Shown in pieces: positions 8,797-17,432 of a stretch of DNA of 64,000 nt; the stretch's first letter is position 1; each line of letters begins with the position of its first letter. This DNA comes from Psychrobacter immobilis (GTDB lineage Bacteria > Pseudomonadota > Gammaproteobacteria > Pseudomonadales > Moraxellaceae), in the NCBI RefSeq assembly GCF_904846225.1, contig NZ_CAJGZJ010000006.1:96939-160938 (forward strand), read 5' to 3'. Position numbers and translations under genes: made by a program. The notes beneath the pieces are model-generated. The model was given only the letters and a program-made list of their open reading frames with translations. It searched no databases and had not been told where the DNA came from.

Positions 8797-11008
8797 AAAT
8801 AACCTTTAAGTCATTTAGATTTCTAGGTAAAAGCGGTGAATTTTTTCTTTGATATCTTGCTGAATGTTTAATGTGATCATCATCATTCCAGTTATCTAGA
8901 ATTGACTCGATAATCAGTTTTTCATCATTTAAAATAGAGTGAGACTCAAATGTCTCATTCGTTAAGTCTCTTATATGTAGTAATCTCTCCATCAAATAAG
9001 GTACGGAGTCTTCAAAGAGTCGAATTTGTTTGCAGAAAATACAATTTTGAATTGAGTAACATTTTTCACCGTTAGAAATTTCATTTTCTGCCTCAAGCCA
9101 TGTTGGGTCATATTGATTAGAGCATCCCCATAGAGCGCCTTTTTGTCCAGGTATATGAAAAATCTTTAGCCCTATGTTTGTATTTAGATTTTCATCGTTT
9201 TTTGTTCCAACAATACCTTTGAATTTCCTATTTCTAAGTAAAGTAACGATCTCTTCTTGTTCTATTCTTAAACGGTTTTTTCTATCTTGTTTTGCTATGC
9301 CAGAATTGTCGTAATATTGATCAGTAGTGTTTTTTGAATTATGTCCTTGAACTAGTCTCACGACTGTCAAAGGAAGATTTTTCCGTTTGATTTGCATCCA
9401 AGTGATACGAATTCTCGAAGTAAGATCGCCAATTGCAGAAATTTGCGTTCCATGCTCTTTAATTTCATGTTTGTTAATAAAATGTTTGATTGCGGTTTGG
9501 AAGGCTTTGTTTTGAGATATCGAAGTATGTCTTCCTCCTTTGGAAACCCAGTCGGCCCAATATCTAAGACATGTAAATAGAGGGTTTAAATCATCTTTTT
9601 GATGATGCATAGGGATATAATCAAATGAATATCTCTCAAGAGGTGCTACAATATTTTTTGCTAATTGAATAATATTGTAGATTGAATATCTATCATCCTT
9701 ATTGCTTGGAGCTATAAATTCCTTCGAATTACTATAAGGTAGGTTAGAATCTTGGCTTCTATGTTTTTCTGAGAAGATAATGGATTGATTTTCGTTTAAA
9801 GCACCAGTTAATACATGCTCATAATTGTTAGGATCAATTGCTAAAACAGTCTCTTTATTCCACCCAGTTTGAAGTGCGAGCATTAAGTAGATTGCAGCAG
9901 AATCAATCATAGAAGGGAAATACATTCCTAAAAAAGCATCCCAATTGTCTATTTGGGGGTGCTTATATTTTTTTTGTGAACGGGATATTCGCAAGATCAA
10001 TAGTTGGATAATATCCTCACACTCTCCTATAGCGATGCAAGAATCAGCCGAATATTTTGCATCAATTTCATCCAGCGTCTTTTGCATTGGATAGCCATTA
10101 GCGATTAAGGTTTTTAATCCCCTCAAGACATCAAAATTCCAGTTACTTAAGCCAAATCCTTGCTGTTTTTTTAAATGCAGAGTTGTTTGAGAAGTATTGA
10201 TTAATGTTTTATCTCTTTCATAAATAGCTCTGAATTTATCAAGTATTTTCGGATCACATTGTTCCATTAACTCCGACAACTCAGTATCTATGCAATCTTT
10301 TAATTTTATAGAGAGAGTCTGTATATTAAGTCTAGTAGAAACCTCTCCACTGAGTATCATCTCATACCATGCAAAAACACGTTCTTTAGTCATGGGTGGG
10401 AATATTTCTGAATGAGCTTCAGCTAATGTATATGGCTCTGCCTTATTAACCTTTTCAATAAAATTAATTTTTTCGTAGAGGCGATCTACTTCTGATTTTA
10501 AAGCTTGTGTCAAATCGTCATAACAAATTTTATCTAATGGTTCTGTTGGCTTGTTTTTGCTTTTAAAAGCTGTAACATTGGGTAATGAAGGGATTGGTAT
10601 TAACTTTGTTTTTTCAGAAAAATCAATAATTGCAGCTTTCAGTTTTGATGGGATCTCTAGGTTTATTTTGTTTTTTTGGCAATATCTGATATAGGCTCTA
10701 AATGCTTCAGAGTGTACTTTTGAAAGAGAGTCTACTTTAAGCTTATTAGGTTGTTTTTCGTTATACTTATTTATGAATACAAAAAACGTTTCAATTGCTT
10801 GATTCAGAATATACGCTGACGTATTGACCCTATCCTTAGAGTGAAAAAGGAATAACCTGTGAAGCTCAAGGCATAATTCATTATCAAGTTCAAAGCCTGA
10901 AATACTCAAATATCTTGCTTTAATAACATGACCAGAGGATGTTTCAACAGATATAACATTCCGAATATCTCTTTCATTCACGATTAGTCTTTCCCCATTC
11001 TTTTTCAA
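8777..11008 (-). CDS. Divergent tyrosine-recombinase-like protein of the island operon (VPA1269-like)
   Basis: The protein has 743 aa. Its C-terminal third follows the recombinase fold: SRIRITWMQIKRK around the second Arg, then VQGHNSKNTTDQYYDNSG with the conserved His and a candidate Tyr. At the first Arg box it reads LQTGWNKETVLAID, so the usual Arg appears to be Asn. The tail has a Cys cluster (WGCSNQ, KCYSIQNCIFCKQ) like that of the neighbouring integrase. It overlaps the kinase gene upstream by about 35 bases. A GTG at 10981 with GGGGAAAG nine bases before it is an alternative start. I recall a VPA1269 family beside GMT genes in Vibrio; that match is unproven. It may be a structural partner of the active recombinases rather than an enzyme. 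Confidence 0.68.
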   Translation of the reverse strand: MKKNGERLIVNERDIRNVISVETSSGHVIKARYLSISGFELDNELCLELHRLFLFHSKDRVNTSAYILNQAIETFFVFINKYNEKQPNKLKVDSLSKVHSEAFRAYIRYCQKNKINLEIPSKLKAAIIDFSEKTKLIPIPSLPNVTAFKSKNKPTEPLDKICYDDLTQALKSEVDRLYEKINFIEKVNKAEPYTLAEAHSEIFPPMTKERVFAWYEMILSGEVSTRLNIQTLSIKLKDCIDTELSELMEQCDPKILDKFRAIYERDKTLINTSQTTLHLKKQQGFGLSNWNFDVLRGLKTLIANGYPMQKTLDEIDAKYSADSCIAIGECEDIIQLLILRISRSQKKYKHPQIDNWDAFLGMYFPSMIDSAAIYLMLALQTGWNKETVLAIDPNNYEHVLTGALNENQSIIFSEKHRSQDSNLPYSNSKEFIAPSNKDDRYSIYNIIQLAKNIVAPLERYSFDYIPMHHQKDDLNPLFTCLRYWADWVSKGGRHTSISQNKAFQTAIKHFINKHEIKEHGTQISAIGDLTSRIRITWMQIKRKNLPLTVVRLVQGHNSKNTTDQYYDNSGIAKQDRKNRLRIEQEEIVTLLRNRKFKGIVGTKNDENLNTNIGLKIFHIPGQKGALWGCSNQYDPTWLEAENEISNGEKCYSIQNCIFCKQIRLFEDSVPYLMERLLHIRDLTNETFESHSILNDEKLIIESILDNWNDDDHIKHSARYQRKNSPLLPRNLNDLKVIFEDDDA

Positions 11009-11777
11009 TGATTAGTTCTAAATCCATTAAGGAACCATTATTGTTAATGACAATGTCTCCTTGTTTTATTTCTATTCCTCTTTCAGAGGAGTGACTTATA
11101 ACTTTTGCTGCATTGTCTCGCTTAACGTGCCATATATTGCCGTTGTGAGACCGTATGAAGTCAGCCTCATTCTCAAATCTAACATCTTTGATTACAACAA
11201 TTTTGTCTTTTCCATAAGCAGGAATTTCCCTTGAAGGGAGAGTCAAAGGTATTTCTGATCTTAATAAGCGATAGTTACTGAATTCTAAGTAAGCATGGCT
11301 ATAGAGAAATTCAATCATTTGATTTGGTGTCATATCCCAATAGTTATGATTATTCTCTAGTAATAAAGGATTCCATGCTTCTTCTTGAGTAATCCCAAAA
11401 ATAGCTTGCGCAGCCAACCTGAAAGGGGCTTTGGGGTCGGTAAAGTCAATTCGCAATTTATCAAATTTATTGGTTTCATTTTGGTTAAATGCCAAGTTTG
11501 CTCTTAATAACCAATGATCAGAATCCAATTCTCTAAGCCAATCAGTTCCAACCGTTTGAAAAATTTTTCTAGGTGACCATCCCCAATGAGGGATTATTTT
11601 CTCTTTAAGATCATCATCCCAAGTTTCGGCATCGGTTAGCCCAAATAATATTTGGCATCCAATTTTTAACGGGTCGGCTAAGGCATATGTAGTTACATCT
11701 TCATGTTTTAATAATATAGAAGCTACTGTGTCTTTACCTGATCTAGCTATAGCTGCAATTCCAATTACTTTAGTCAT
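10974..11777 (-). CDS. T4-type deoxynucleoside monophosphate kinase carried by the island
   Basis: The protein belongs to the phage T4 gp1-like dNMP kinases, which phosphorylate dTMP, dGMP and modified dCMP with ATP. It shows a P-loop at the N-terminus (GIAAIARSGKDTVAS), the family ADPLK motif, and the C-terminal block VVIKDVRFENEADFI, followed by VKRDNAA and HSSERG. Length is 267 aa from the ATG at 11777, chosen for the GGGAAG ribosome site ten bases before it and because it places the P-loop near residue 10; starts at 11795 or 11798 add six or seven residues. It is the first gene of the recombinase operon and lies beside the point where the island cuts the host dTMP kinase gene. It is therefore a likely replacement for Tmk, which belongs to a different kinase family. 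Confidence 0.88.
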   Translation of the reverse strand: MTKVIGIAAIARSGKDTVASILLKHEDVTTYALADPLKIGCQILFGLTDAETWDDDLKEKIIPHWGWSPRKIFQTVGTDWLRELDSDHWLLRANLAFNQNETNKFDKLRIDFTDPKAPFRLAAQAIFGITQEEAWNPLLLENNHNYWDMTPNQMIEFLYSHAYLEFSNYRLLRSEIPLTLPSREIPAYGKDKIVVIKDVRFENEADFIRSHNGNIWHVKRDNAAKVISHSSERGIEIKQGDIVINNNGSLMDLELIIEKEWGKTNRE

Positions 11778-11798
11778 TCTTAATTTACTTCCCATCAC

Positions 11799-11948
11799 CT
11801 AAGCTTAATTTCTATAAAAACATCTCTTATTAAGCTATATTGTTTTAGACTTTAAATAAGGTTGTTTGTTTTATAGCACATTAGTAGTTTACATTATAGT
11901 ATATACGGATATAAAGCTTATTAGTTTACAAATTGTTAGAACGGAAGA
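11799..11948. other. Right end of the island: junction with tmk and operon leader
   Basis: This AT-rich stretch joins the kinase gene to the tmk remnant. Tmk-like coding starts at about 11946-11949 and is preceded by a TAG at 11937, so the crossover point lies around 11940-11960. Inside are two direct copies of TAGTTTACA (11885-11893 and 11922-11930), 37 bases apart, which are candidates for recombinase binding sites. A TATAAT-like element on the minus strand near 11895-11900 could be the -10 box for the operon; no good -35 is seen. The partner junction lies left of the window, so the core cannot be defined here. Confidence 0.6.
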
Positions 11949-12314
11949 CAAGACTCGACCATTGCGTATCAAGGTTACGGGCGCGCACATGGTGACGATG
12001 TCATGCGTGCCAAGATTGATACGCTTATCAATCAGTTTGTTCCACAATTACCAGATTTGACATTATGGTTGGATTTGCCTGTATTAGAGGGTATGGCGCG
12101 CGCCAATAAACGTAGCGCTGCCGATCGGTTCGAGCAACAGGCTACTGAGTTTTTTACTTGGGTACATAAAGGATTTAGCACCCTTGCTAGCGAGTACCCT
12201 GCGCGTATACAGCGTATTGATGCGTCAGGTAGTACCGATGAAGTTAGCGCGCGCGTGTGGCAAACGGTGCAAGATACGTTAGCTATAGTTAGAGCGTGTC
12301 CTCAATCTGAATAA
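11946..12314 (+). pseudogene. tmk: Thymidylate kinase, C-terminal half left by island insertion
   Basis: The frame reads RQDSTIAYQGYGRAHGDDVMRA and continues through LPDLTLWLDLPVLEGMARANKR and DRFEQQATEFF to the stop. These are the second half of Tmk: the end of the DR-F-x-x-ST-x-AYQG motif, the DLTLWLDLP strand and the lid/LID-following DRFE segment. About 120 codons remain of an expected 210. The P-loop half is missing and the frame closes at TAG (11937) on the island side, with no credible start, although an ATG at 12003 is open. The last residues and the stop are supplied by a MITE that begins at 12292. An intact copy could be rebuilt at the far end of the island, which is out of sight. 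Confidence 0.88.
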
Positions 12315-12460
12315 AAGCGATTAAATGGGCTAAAAATAGCTAAATCTTGCCAAACTACGTCAAATAGCTAGTCAATATCTCGATATTATCTGCACTATTT
12401 TCCTTATTTGGCTGCCATTTATCTTATTTTTATCACCATTTTCAGATTGAGGACACGGCC
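12292..12460. repeat. 169-bp MITE, copy 1 (overlaps the 3' end of tmk)
   Basis: Its ends are inverted repeats (GAGCGTGTCCTCAATCTGA and the complement of GGCCGTGTCCTCAATCTGA) flanked on both sides by TA. The inside matches the copies at 42174, 49242 and 53890, including the TCAAATAGC and CGATATTAT core. It carries no gene. The tmk frame reads into it and stops at 12312-12314. Confidence 0.85.
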
Positions 12461-12469
12461 TAATTTACT

Positions 12470-12507
12470 GCTTGCTTGCTTGCTTGCTTGCGCAGACAGA
12501 GGCTACA
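12470..12507. repeat. TTGC tetranucleotide run joined to a truncated copy of the 147-bp repeat
   Basis: About five and a half units of GCTT/TTGC (12470-12491) run into CAGACAGAGGCTACAAAA. That matches, in reverse orientation, the centre of the 147-bp repeat family (AGCAAGCAAGG and AGGCTACGC parts). It looks like a fragment in which the CAAG motif has expanded. Confidence 0.55.
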
Positions 12508-12596
12508 AAACACGCATTAAAAAATACACATACCAGCAGTACCATCGCGTTTTTATCATTTAGCATAATAGGTTATTTTTAAAAGGTGTCATCACA

Positions 12597-12629
12597 CAAA
12601 AGCCCCAGCATAATGCTAGGGCTTTTGTA
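12597..12629. terminator. Bidirectional terminator between the tmk remnant and the antiporter gene
   Basis: CAAAAGCCC and GGGCTTTTG arms enclose a short loop, with A and T runs on either side. It lies just past the stop of the minus-strand antiporter gene and can serve both strands. Confidence 0.8.
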
Positions 12630-12671
12630 TTTTATAAATTATTAAAACGATCGCTAATAGAGCGACAGTTA

Positions 12672-14963
12672 TTACTTATCCGCGTTTTTATCTGAGCTGT
12701 CAGGGTCATTATTTTTCGTGACATCGATGTCAGAGGCGGCGTTATCTTGACTAGAGTCAGGTAAACGATTGGGGTCAAGCGATCCCTTTTTATTTTTAGG
12801 GGCACTGCCATTACCATTTTTGCTACTATTGATAGAAGCCTTGGTTTTCGACGTTGCTGTCGAGTTTGCAGACATAACGCCTTTATTCACCGTCTCAGCA
12901 GATAGATTTTTTGGCTCTGTCGCTTGGTCATTGGCTGTCTTTGAGGTGCTCGATAAAGACTCTGAGCGACTGCTGGGCTTAGTCGATGAATCGCCAGCGG
13001 CATTTTGCTCAGTATTTTTCTCGCTACCCACGACAGATTCTGGCTGCCCTATATTATCACTGACATTTTCTTCGTTTAACTCTTTTTCTTTACGCTTTTC
13101 AGGCGCTTTTGAGCCGGACTCAAAATTCGCGTCTGCTGCCATGCGCGCTTGCTCTTGCTTGGGCGTGACGTCTACTGGCTTTGGCTGCACCTCATCTTCT
13201 ACCACCAATGAGATAAGCTTGCGATCACGCGGTACAATGCCATCAAATTTATCCGTAATGACGTGTAGCGTGCCTTCTTTGTCGATGGTATAAAGCGGGA
13301 CAAACTGCTTGTTGTCGGCTTTATACTGCTCAAAACTGTAGCTATCTGTGATATTGGTGATTTTGATGCGCGCCTTTTTTGACAGCATACTGGCAAGCTT
13401 GGTATAAGTTGCATCTTTGCCAAATAGCCACTGTGAGTGAAAGTTTGACTGCTTGTCCTCACGCTCGCTTCTGACTTTTTCGTCACTGAACTTTAAACGA
13501 TACAATTTGCGCTCGCCAAATTCATGACGATAATGAATCTCAGACAAGGTGTTCATCTCTTTATCCATACTCATGGCAAACAGACGGCCAATACCGATAA
13601 GGTCAAGATGATGATCCGCATGGTCAGAGATGGGATTGCCAAAATAAGTACGCAGGCCGCTCATACGTGCGCGAGCAATATTGGTATAGTTATTGTGCGC
13701 GACGATGACATCAAATCCCTGATCTTTTAGAGAAGTGGCTATGAGAAGGGCAATTGGATTTGAGCCGACGATAAGAATACCATTGGTTTCAGGTTCCCGT
13801 ACCCCCAGCATATTGCCGACGATTTTTGCACCCAGACCCTGAATCATCACTGTGCCGATGATGACCATAAATACTAAGGGCACCAGTAACTCAACCCCTT
13901 GAATATCATACTCTTGCAGACGAATAGCAAACAATGATGAGATGGCAGCCGCGACGATACCGCGAGGTCCAATCCAGCTAATCATCAGCTTTTCACTGGT
14001 TTTGAGGTTGGAGCCGATAGATGAGGCCCATACTGATAATGGGCGTGCCACAAACATAACCACAGCAAGTAACACCAAGCCTGCGAAACCAACACTCAGT
14101 AAGCTTGCCAGCTCCACACGAGCGGCTAAAATAATGAAGAGTACAGAAATCAGCAGAATGGTTAATGATTCATTGAACTCTAAAATCGTATCGCGTGGGA
14201 ACTTAGGCCAGTTTGCCAAAGCAACGCCCAATACGGTAACGGTTAATAGGCCAGATTCATGCTCCAAATGATTCGATACAGAAAATAATACCAGCACAAA
14301 AGCGAGTGTAAACACATTGCGCAAAAACTCAGGAATCATATGGCGGCGCATAAGGAAGGCCAGTACCCAAGCACCCGCCATACCAAGCGCCGTCGCCAAT
14401 ATCACAATTTTGGCAAACAGTAAGATACTGCTGGCTTCGCCGCCTGAGATGATATATTCATAGACCAATACCACCGCGATTGCGCCGATTGGGTCAATGA
14501 TAATACCTTCCCATTTTAGGATATTGGATATGGTTTTATTGGGGCGCACACTACGCAGTAGCGGCATAATCACGGTTGGACCTGTGACGCACACCAGCGC
14601 ACCAAACAACAACGCAATCAGCGGATCGACATCAAATAATAAATAAGTCGATAACGCGACGATAGCGATGGTGATAAGCACACCAACCGATACCAGCATT
14701 TGCACAACGGTACCGTGTTGTTTAATCTCATCAAACTCTAAAGTCAGCGAGCCTTCAAATAAGATAATCGCCACACCCAAAGAGATGAACGGAAACATGA
14801 GTTCCCCTAACACCAAGTCAGGATCGAAAACACCCAGCACGGGTCCAACGACAATGCCAATTAGTAATAAAAATAAAATGGATGGTTGCTTTAAATACCA
14901 AGCCAACCATTGGGCGGCAATGCCAATCCCAACCACGCCGGATAATAATAGGGCGGTATCCAT
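12672..14963 (-). CDS. CPA1-type Na+(K+)/H+ antiporter with TrkA-N-like domain and long polar tail
   Basis: The first 390 residues of this 763-aa protein are about twelve hydrophobic segments of the sodium/proton exchanger fold. They include ILFEGSLTLEFDEI, TGPTVIMPLLRSVRPN and the central EGIIIDPIGAIAVVLVYE, whose acidic residues are the usual ion site. Residues about 391-560 form a nucleotide-binding-like region beginning ILIVGSNPIALLIATSLKDQG, similar to the TrkA-N domain of regulated exchangers. The last 200 residues are low-complexity Ser/Asn/Lys/Asp-rich and probably unstructured. It acts in the inner membrane in pH and salt balance. The gene stands alone, with terminators or gaps on both sides. 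Confidence 0.88.
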   Translation of the reverse strand: MDTALLLSGVVGIGIAAQWLAWYLKQPSILFLLLIGIVVGPVLGVFDPDLVLGELMFPFISLGVAIILFEGSLTLEFDEIKQHGTVVQMLVSVGVLITIAIVALSTYLLFDVDPLIALLFGALVCVTGPTVIMPLLRSVRPNKTISNILKWEGIIIDPIGAIAVVLVYEYIISGGEASSILLFAKIVILATALGMAGAWVLAFLMRRHMIPEFLRNVFTLAFVLVLFSVSNHLEHESGLLTVTVLGVALANWPKFPRDTILEFNESLTILLISVLFIILAARVELASLLSVGFAGLVLLAVVMFVARPLSVWASSIGSNLKTSEKLMISWIGPRGIVAAAISSLFAIRLQEYDIQGVELLVPLVFMVIIGTVMIQGLGAKIVGNMLGVREPETNGILIVGSNPIALLIATSLKDQGFDVIVAHNNYTNIARARMSGLRTYFGNPISDHADHHLDLIGIGRLFAMSMDKEMNTLSEIHYRHEFGERKLYRLKFSDEKVRSEREDKQSNFHSQWLFGKDATYTKLASMLSKKARIKITNITDSYSFEQYKADNKQFVPLYTIDKEGTLHVITDKFDGIVPRDRKLISLVVEDEVQPKPVDVTPKQEQARMAADANFESGSKAPEKRKEKELNEENVSDNIGQPESVVGSEKNTEQNAAGDSSTKPSSRSESLSSTSKTANDQATEPKNLSAETVNKGVMSANSTATSKTKASINSSKNGNGSAPKNKKGSLDPNRLPDSSQDNAASDIDVTKNNDPDSSDKNADK

Positions 14964-15740
14964 AAGTTGATCCTTTTATAATCTTGTCATATTTTATGTC
15001 TATCAATAGCTTTTATAGAAATAACTGTGACAGCCACTTTAATCAGTAAGTAGATGCCAATCTCTACAGCGTCTGAACGACAACAATGAGAGCCATTATG
15101 GATCACAACATGAGCTAGATATGATATATATTATAAAGTACAGTCAACATCCTATAAATCTGCTACATCGTCAGCCCCGCTTGATGTACTACTTGTACTA
15201 TCTGTACGTGGCTTACTTGTATCGAAATTATTTGGATTCGACTATAGTAAAGACAAAAGCATTCTTTGAGACATAAGCCACTTTAGAAATGCAAAAGATG
15301 AAAAATAAGAGTGATGATGGTCACTTTGATAAATTCACTATTAGTAAATTTAACGTTTGTTTCTTCGGAAATTATTTGGTTGCTATCATAACATGATTTT
15401 ATTTCTTACCTATCAGGACTGGACTGATCACGATACTATCCACCAGTCATGAAGTTGTGCCACGTCATTATGAAATAACACTGCTGTAGGTTATCCTAGC
15501 GATACTTTGTAATGAATGTGCTTATTTTTTTAGGCTCAACTATATAGAAACATTAATAATCGATAGTATAAAGTTATAAAAGCATTAAAACATGGATATA
15601 GGTAGGCGGGTAATAGTAAACTGACCAATAGCCATTAAAAGCACACTCTATAAAAACACCTTGTCTCATATAACGCACTGCTGACAACCAATAAAGCTTG
15701 AACCCTAACAATAATAATTGACCATCATACAGAGGACGAT
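14964..15740. other. Gene-free stretch between two divergent genes
   Basis: Both strands were read and no credible gene, RNA or repeat copy was found. It must hold the promoters of the antiporter (minus) and the DegQ-like protease (plus). An AGAGGA ribosome site lies at 15731-15736. Confidence 0.5.
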
Positions 15741-17195
15741 ATGCCTAATAATATGTTTAAATCGCAATCTAAGTTTAGGATGCAGCATTGGTTACAGCGT
15801 AGTGCGCTGGCGCTCGCTGTCAGTACCGCGATGATTGCTGGTATTACTGCCACGGCAATGACTACGGCACAAGCAGCGGTGACCACTGCGGACTTCTCTG
15901 ATTTGGTACAGCAAGTGACACCAGCGATCGCCCGTGTGAATGTCACAAAAACGGTCAGTGAAGCCGAACTGGCCAAGGCGCAAACTGCTGAATTGCTGAG
16001 GCAGTTCTTTGGTGATCGTCTACGTATTCCTGATCAGGCGACCACACCAGCGATTGAGCATGCGTATGGGACTGGCTTTTTTGTCACATCCGATGGCTAT
16101 ATGTTGACCAACCATCATGTGATAGACGGCGCTGATAAAATTACGGTCACGCTCAACGATAGAACGGAGCTTGATGCAACCTTGGTTGGTAGTGATGAGC
16201 GCTCAGATGTAGCTGTCCTTAAAATTGCAGGCAGTCAGTTTCCCGCATTGCCTATCGGTGATTCAAATGCTTTGAAAGTGGGGGAGCCAGTATTAGCAAT
16301 CGGTTCACCGTTTGGTTTTGATTATTCAGCATCCGCTGGTATTGTCAGTGCCAAGTCTCGCAGCTTTTCGCGTGAGACCAGTGTGCCATTTATCCAAACC
16401 GATGTCGCACTAAACCCTGGTAACTCAGGTGGCCCGCTATTTAATCAGCGGGGCGAGGTCATCGGTATTAACTCGCGTATCTTTAGTGGTACTGGTGGAT
16501 ATATGGGTCTGTCGTTCTCTATTCCGATTGATGCTGCAATGGATATTTATGAGCAGCTAAAAACAGATGGAGAAGTGGTGCGTGCTTATTTGGGCGTTTA
16601 TCCACAAGATATCGATCGCAATTTGGCTGAAGCTTATAATTTGGCTCGTCCGCAAGGCGCTCTGCTGACCCGCGTATCGCCAGACTCACCAGCACAAAAA
16701 GCGGGGCTGAAGGCTGGCGATATTATTCTACAGTATAACAATGTGCAGATTATGCGCGCCTCAGATTTGTTAAACCTACTCAATCGTGCCAAACCTAACG
16801 ACACATTTCGCACGCAGATTCAGCGTGATGGTAAGCAGATGATCGTTAACGGCATGCTGGCTTACGCGCCAAGCGACGTCAGAGCACAAAGCGGTGATCA
16901 GCAGAATAATGAGGTGCAGTTGGGTTTGCGTCTACGTAATTTGACTGCCGATGAGCAAGCAGAAGTCGCCCCAGACAACAAATCGGGCATCTTAGTGACC
17001 ACGGTTGATCCGACTGGTTTGGCAGCACGCTCGGGTATCTTGGCAGGGGATGTAATTACCAACTTCCACCAAAAGCCGATTAAAAAAGTGACGGATTTTT
17101 CAAGCGCCATCTCATCATTACCTAAAACAGGTGTGGTGACTATTGAGGTACTGCGTCAAGGTATCCCTGCCATCATTGGTCTACGTATTGAATAA
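15741..17195 (+). CDS. Periplasmic serine protease of the DegQ/MucD (HtrA) family
   Basis: The 484-aa protein degrades or holds misfolded envelope proteins. It starts with a long signal peptide cleaved near AQAA (about residue 45). A trypsin-like domain follows, with His126 (LTNHHVID), Asp156 (ERSDVAVLKI) and Ser229 (NPGNSGGPL). Two PDZ domains (about 270-370 and 390-480) carry GALLTRVSPDSPAQKAGLKAGD and GLAARSGILAGD. The length fits DegP/DegQ/MucD. There is no mucA-like or sigma-factor neighbour. The start ATG follows AGAGGACG. Assignment to DegQ rather than DegP or MucD cannot be settled from sequence alone. Confidence 0.93.
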   Translation: MPNNMFKSQSKFRMQHWLQRSALALAVSTAMIAGITATAMTTAQAAVTTADFSDLVQQVTPAIARVNVTKTVSEAELAKAQTAELLRQFFGDRLRIPDQATTPAIEHAYGTGFFVTSDGYMLTNHHVIDGADKITVTLNDRTELDATLVGSDERSDVAVLKIAGSQFPALPIGDSNALKVGEPVLAIGSPFGFDYSASAGIVSAKSRSFSRETSVPFIQTDVALNPGNSGGPLFNQRGEVIGINSRIFSGTGGYMGLSFSIPIDAAMDIYEQLKTDGEVVRAYLGVYPQDIDRNLAEAYNLARPQGALLTRVSPDSPAQKAGLKAGDIILQYNNVQIMRASDLLNLLNRAKPNDTFRTQIQRDGKQMIVNGMLAYAPSDVRAQSGDQQNNEVQLGLRLRNLTADEQAEVAPDNKSGILVTTVDPTGLAARSGILAGDVITNFHQKPIKKVTDFSSAISSLPKTGVVTIEVLRQGIPAIIGLRIE

Positions 17196-17432
17196 ACACT
17201 GATATGACCGCCTGCGCTGACATCACAAATAGCATAACTGTCAGCGTTGATAATTATACTTGTCTATCATAGAGCTCGACCTCTATAATGGCTGATTTTT
17301 TTATCAAATGACTCAAAATGACCGAACAATGTCATTAACTTATCCCATGAGTGATATATTTATCGCTCAAGACGCTTTAATATAGGGTAAACCGTCGATA
17401 GGTTTATACCCTTACATAAACATCAGGTAATT

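Noticed and set aside
12003..12314. Independent small gene of 103 aa starting at ATG 12003
   Set aside because: Its sequence and the codons before it are the C-terminal half of Tmk, and the first ATG is an internal Met without a ribosome site.
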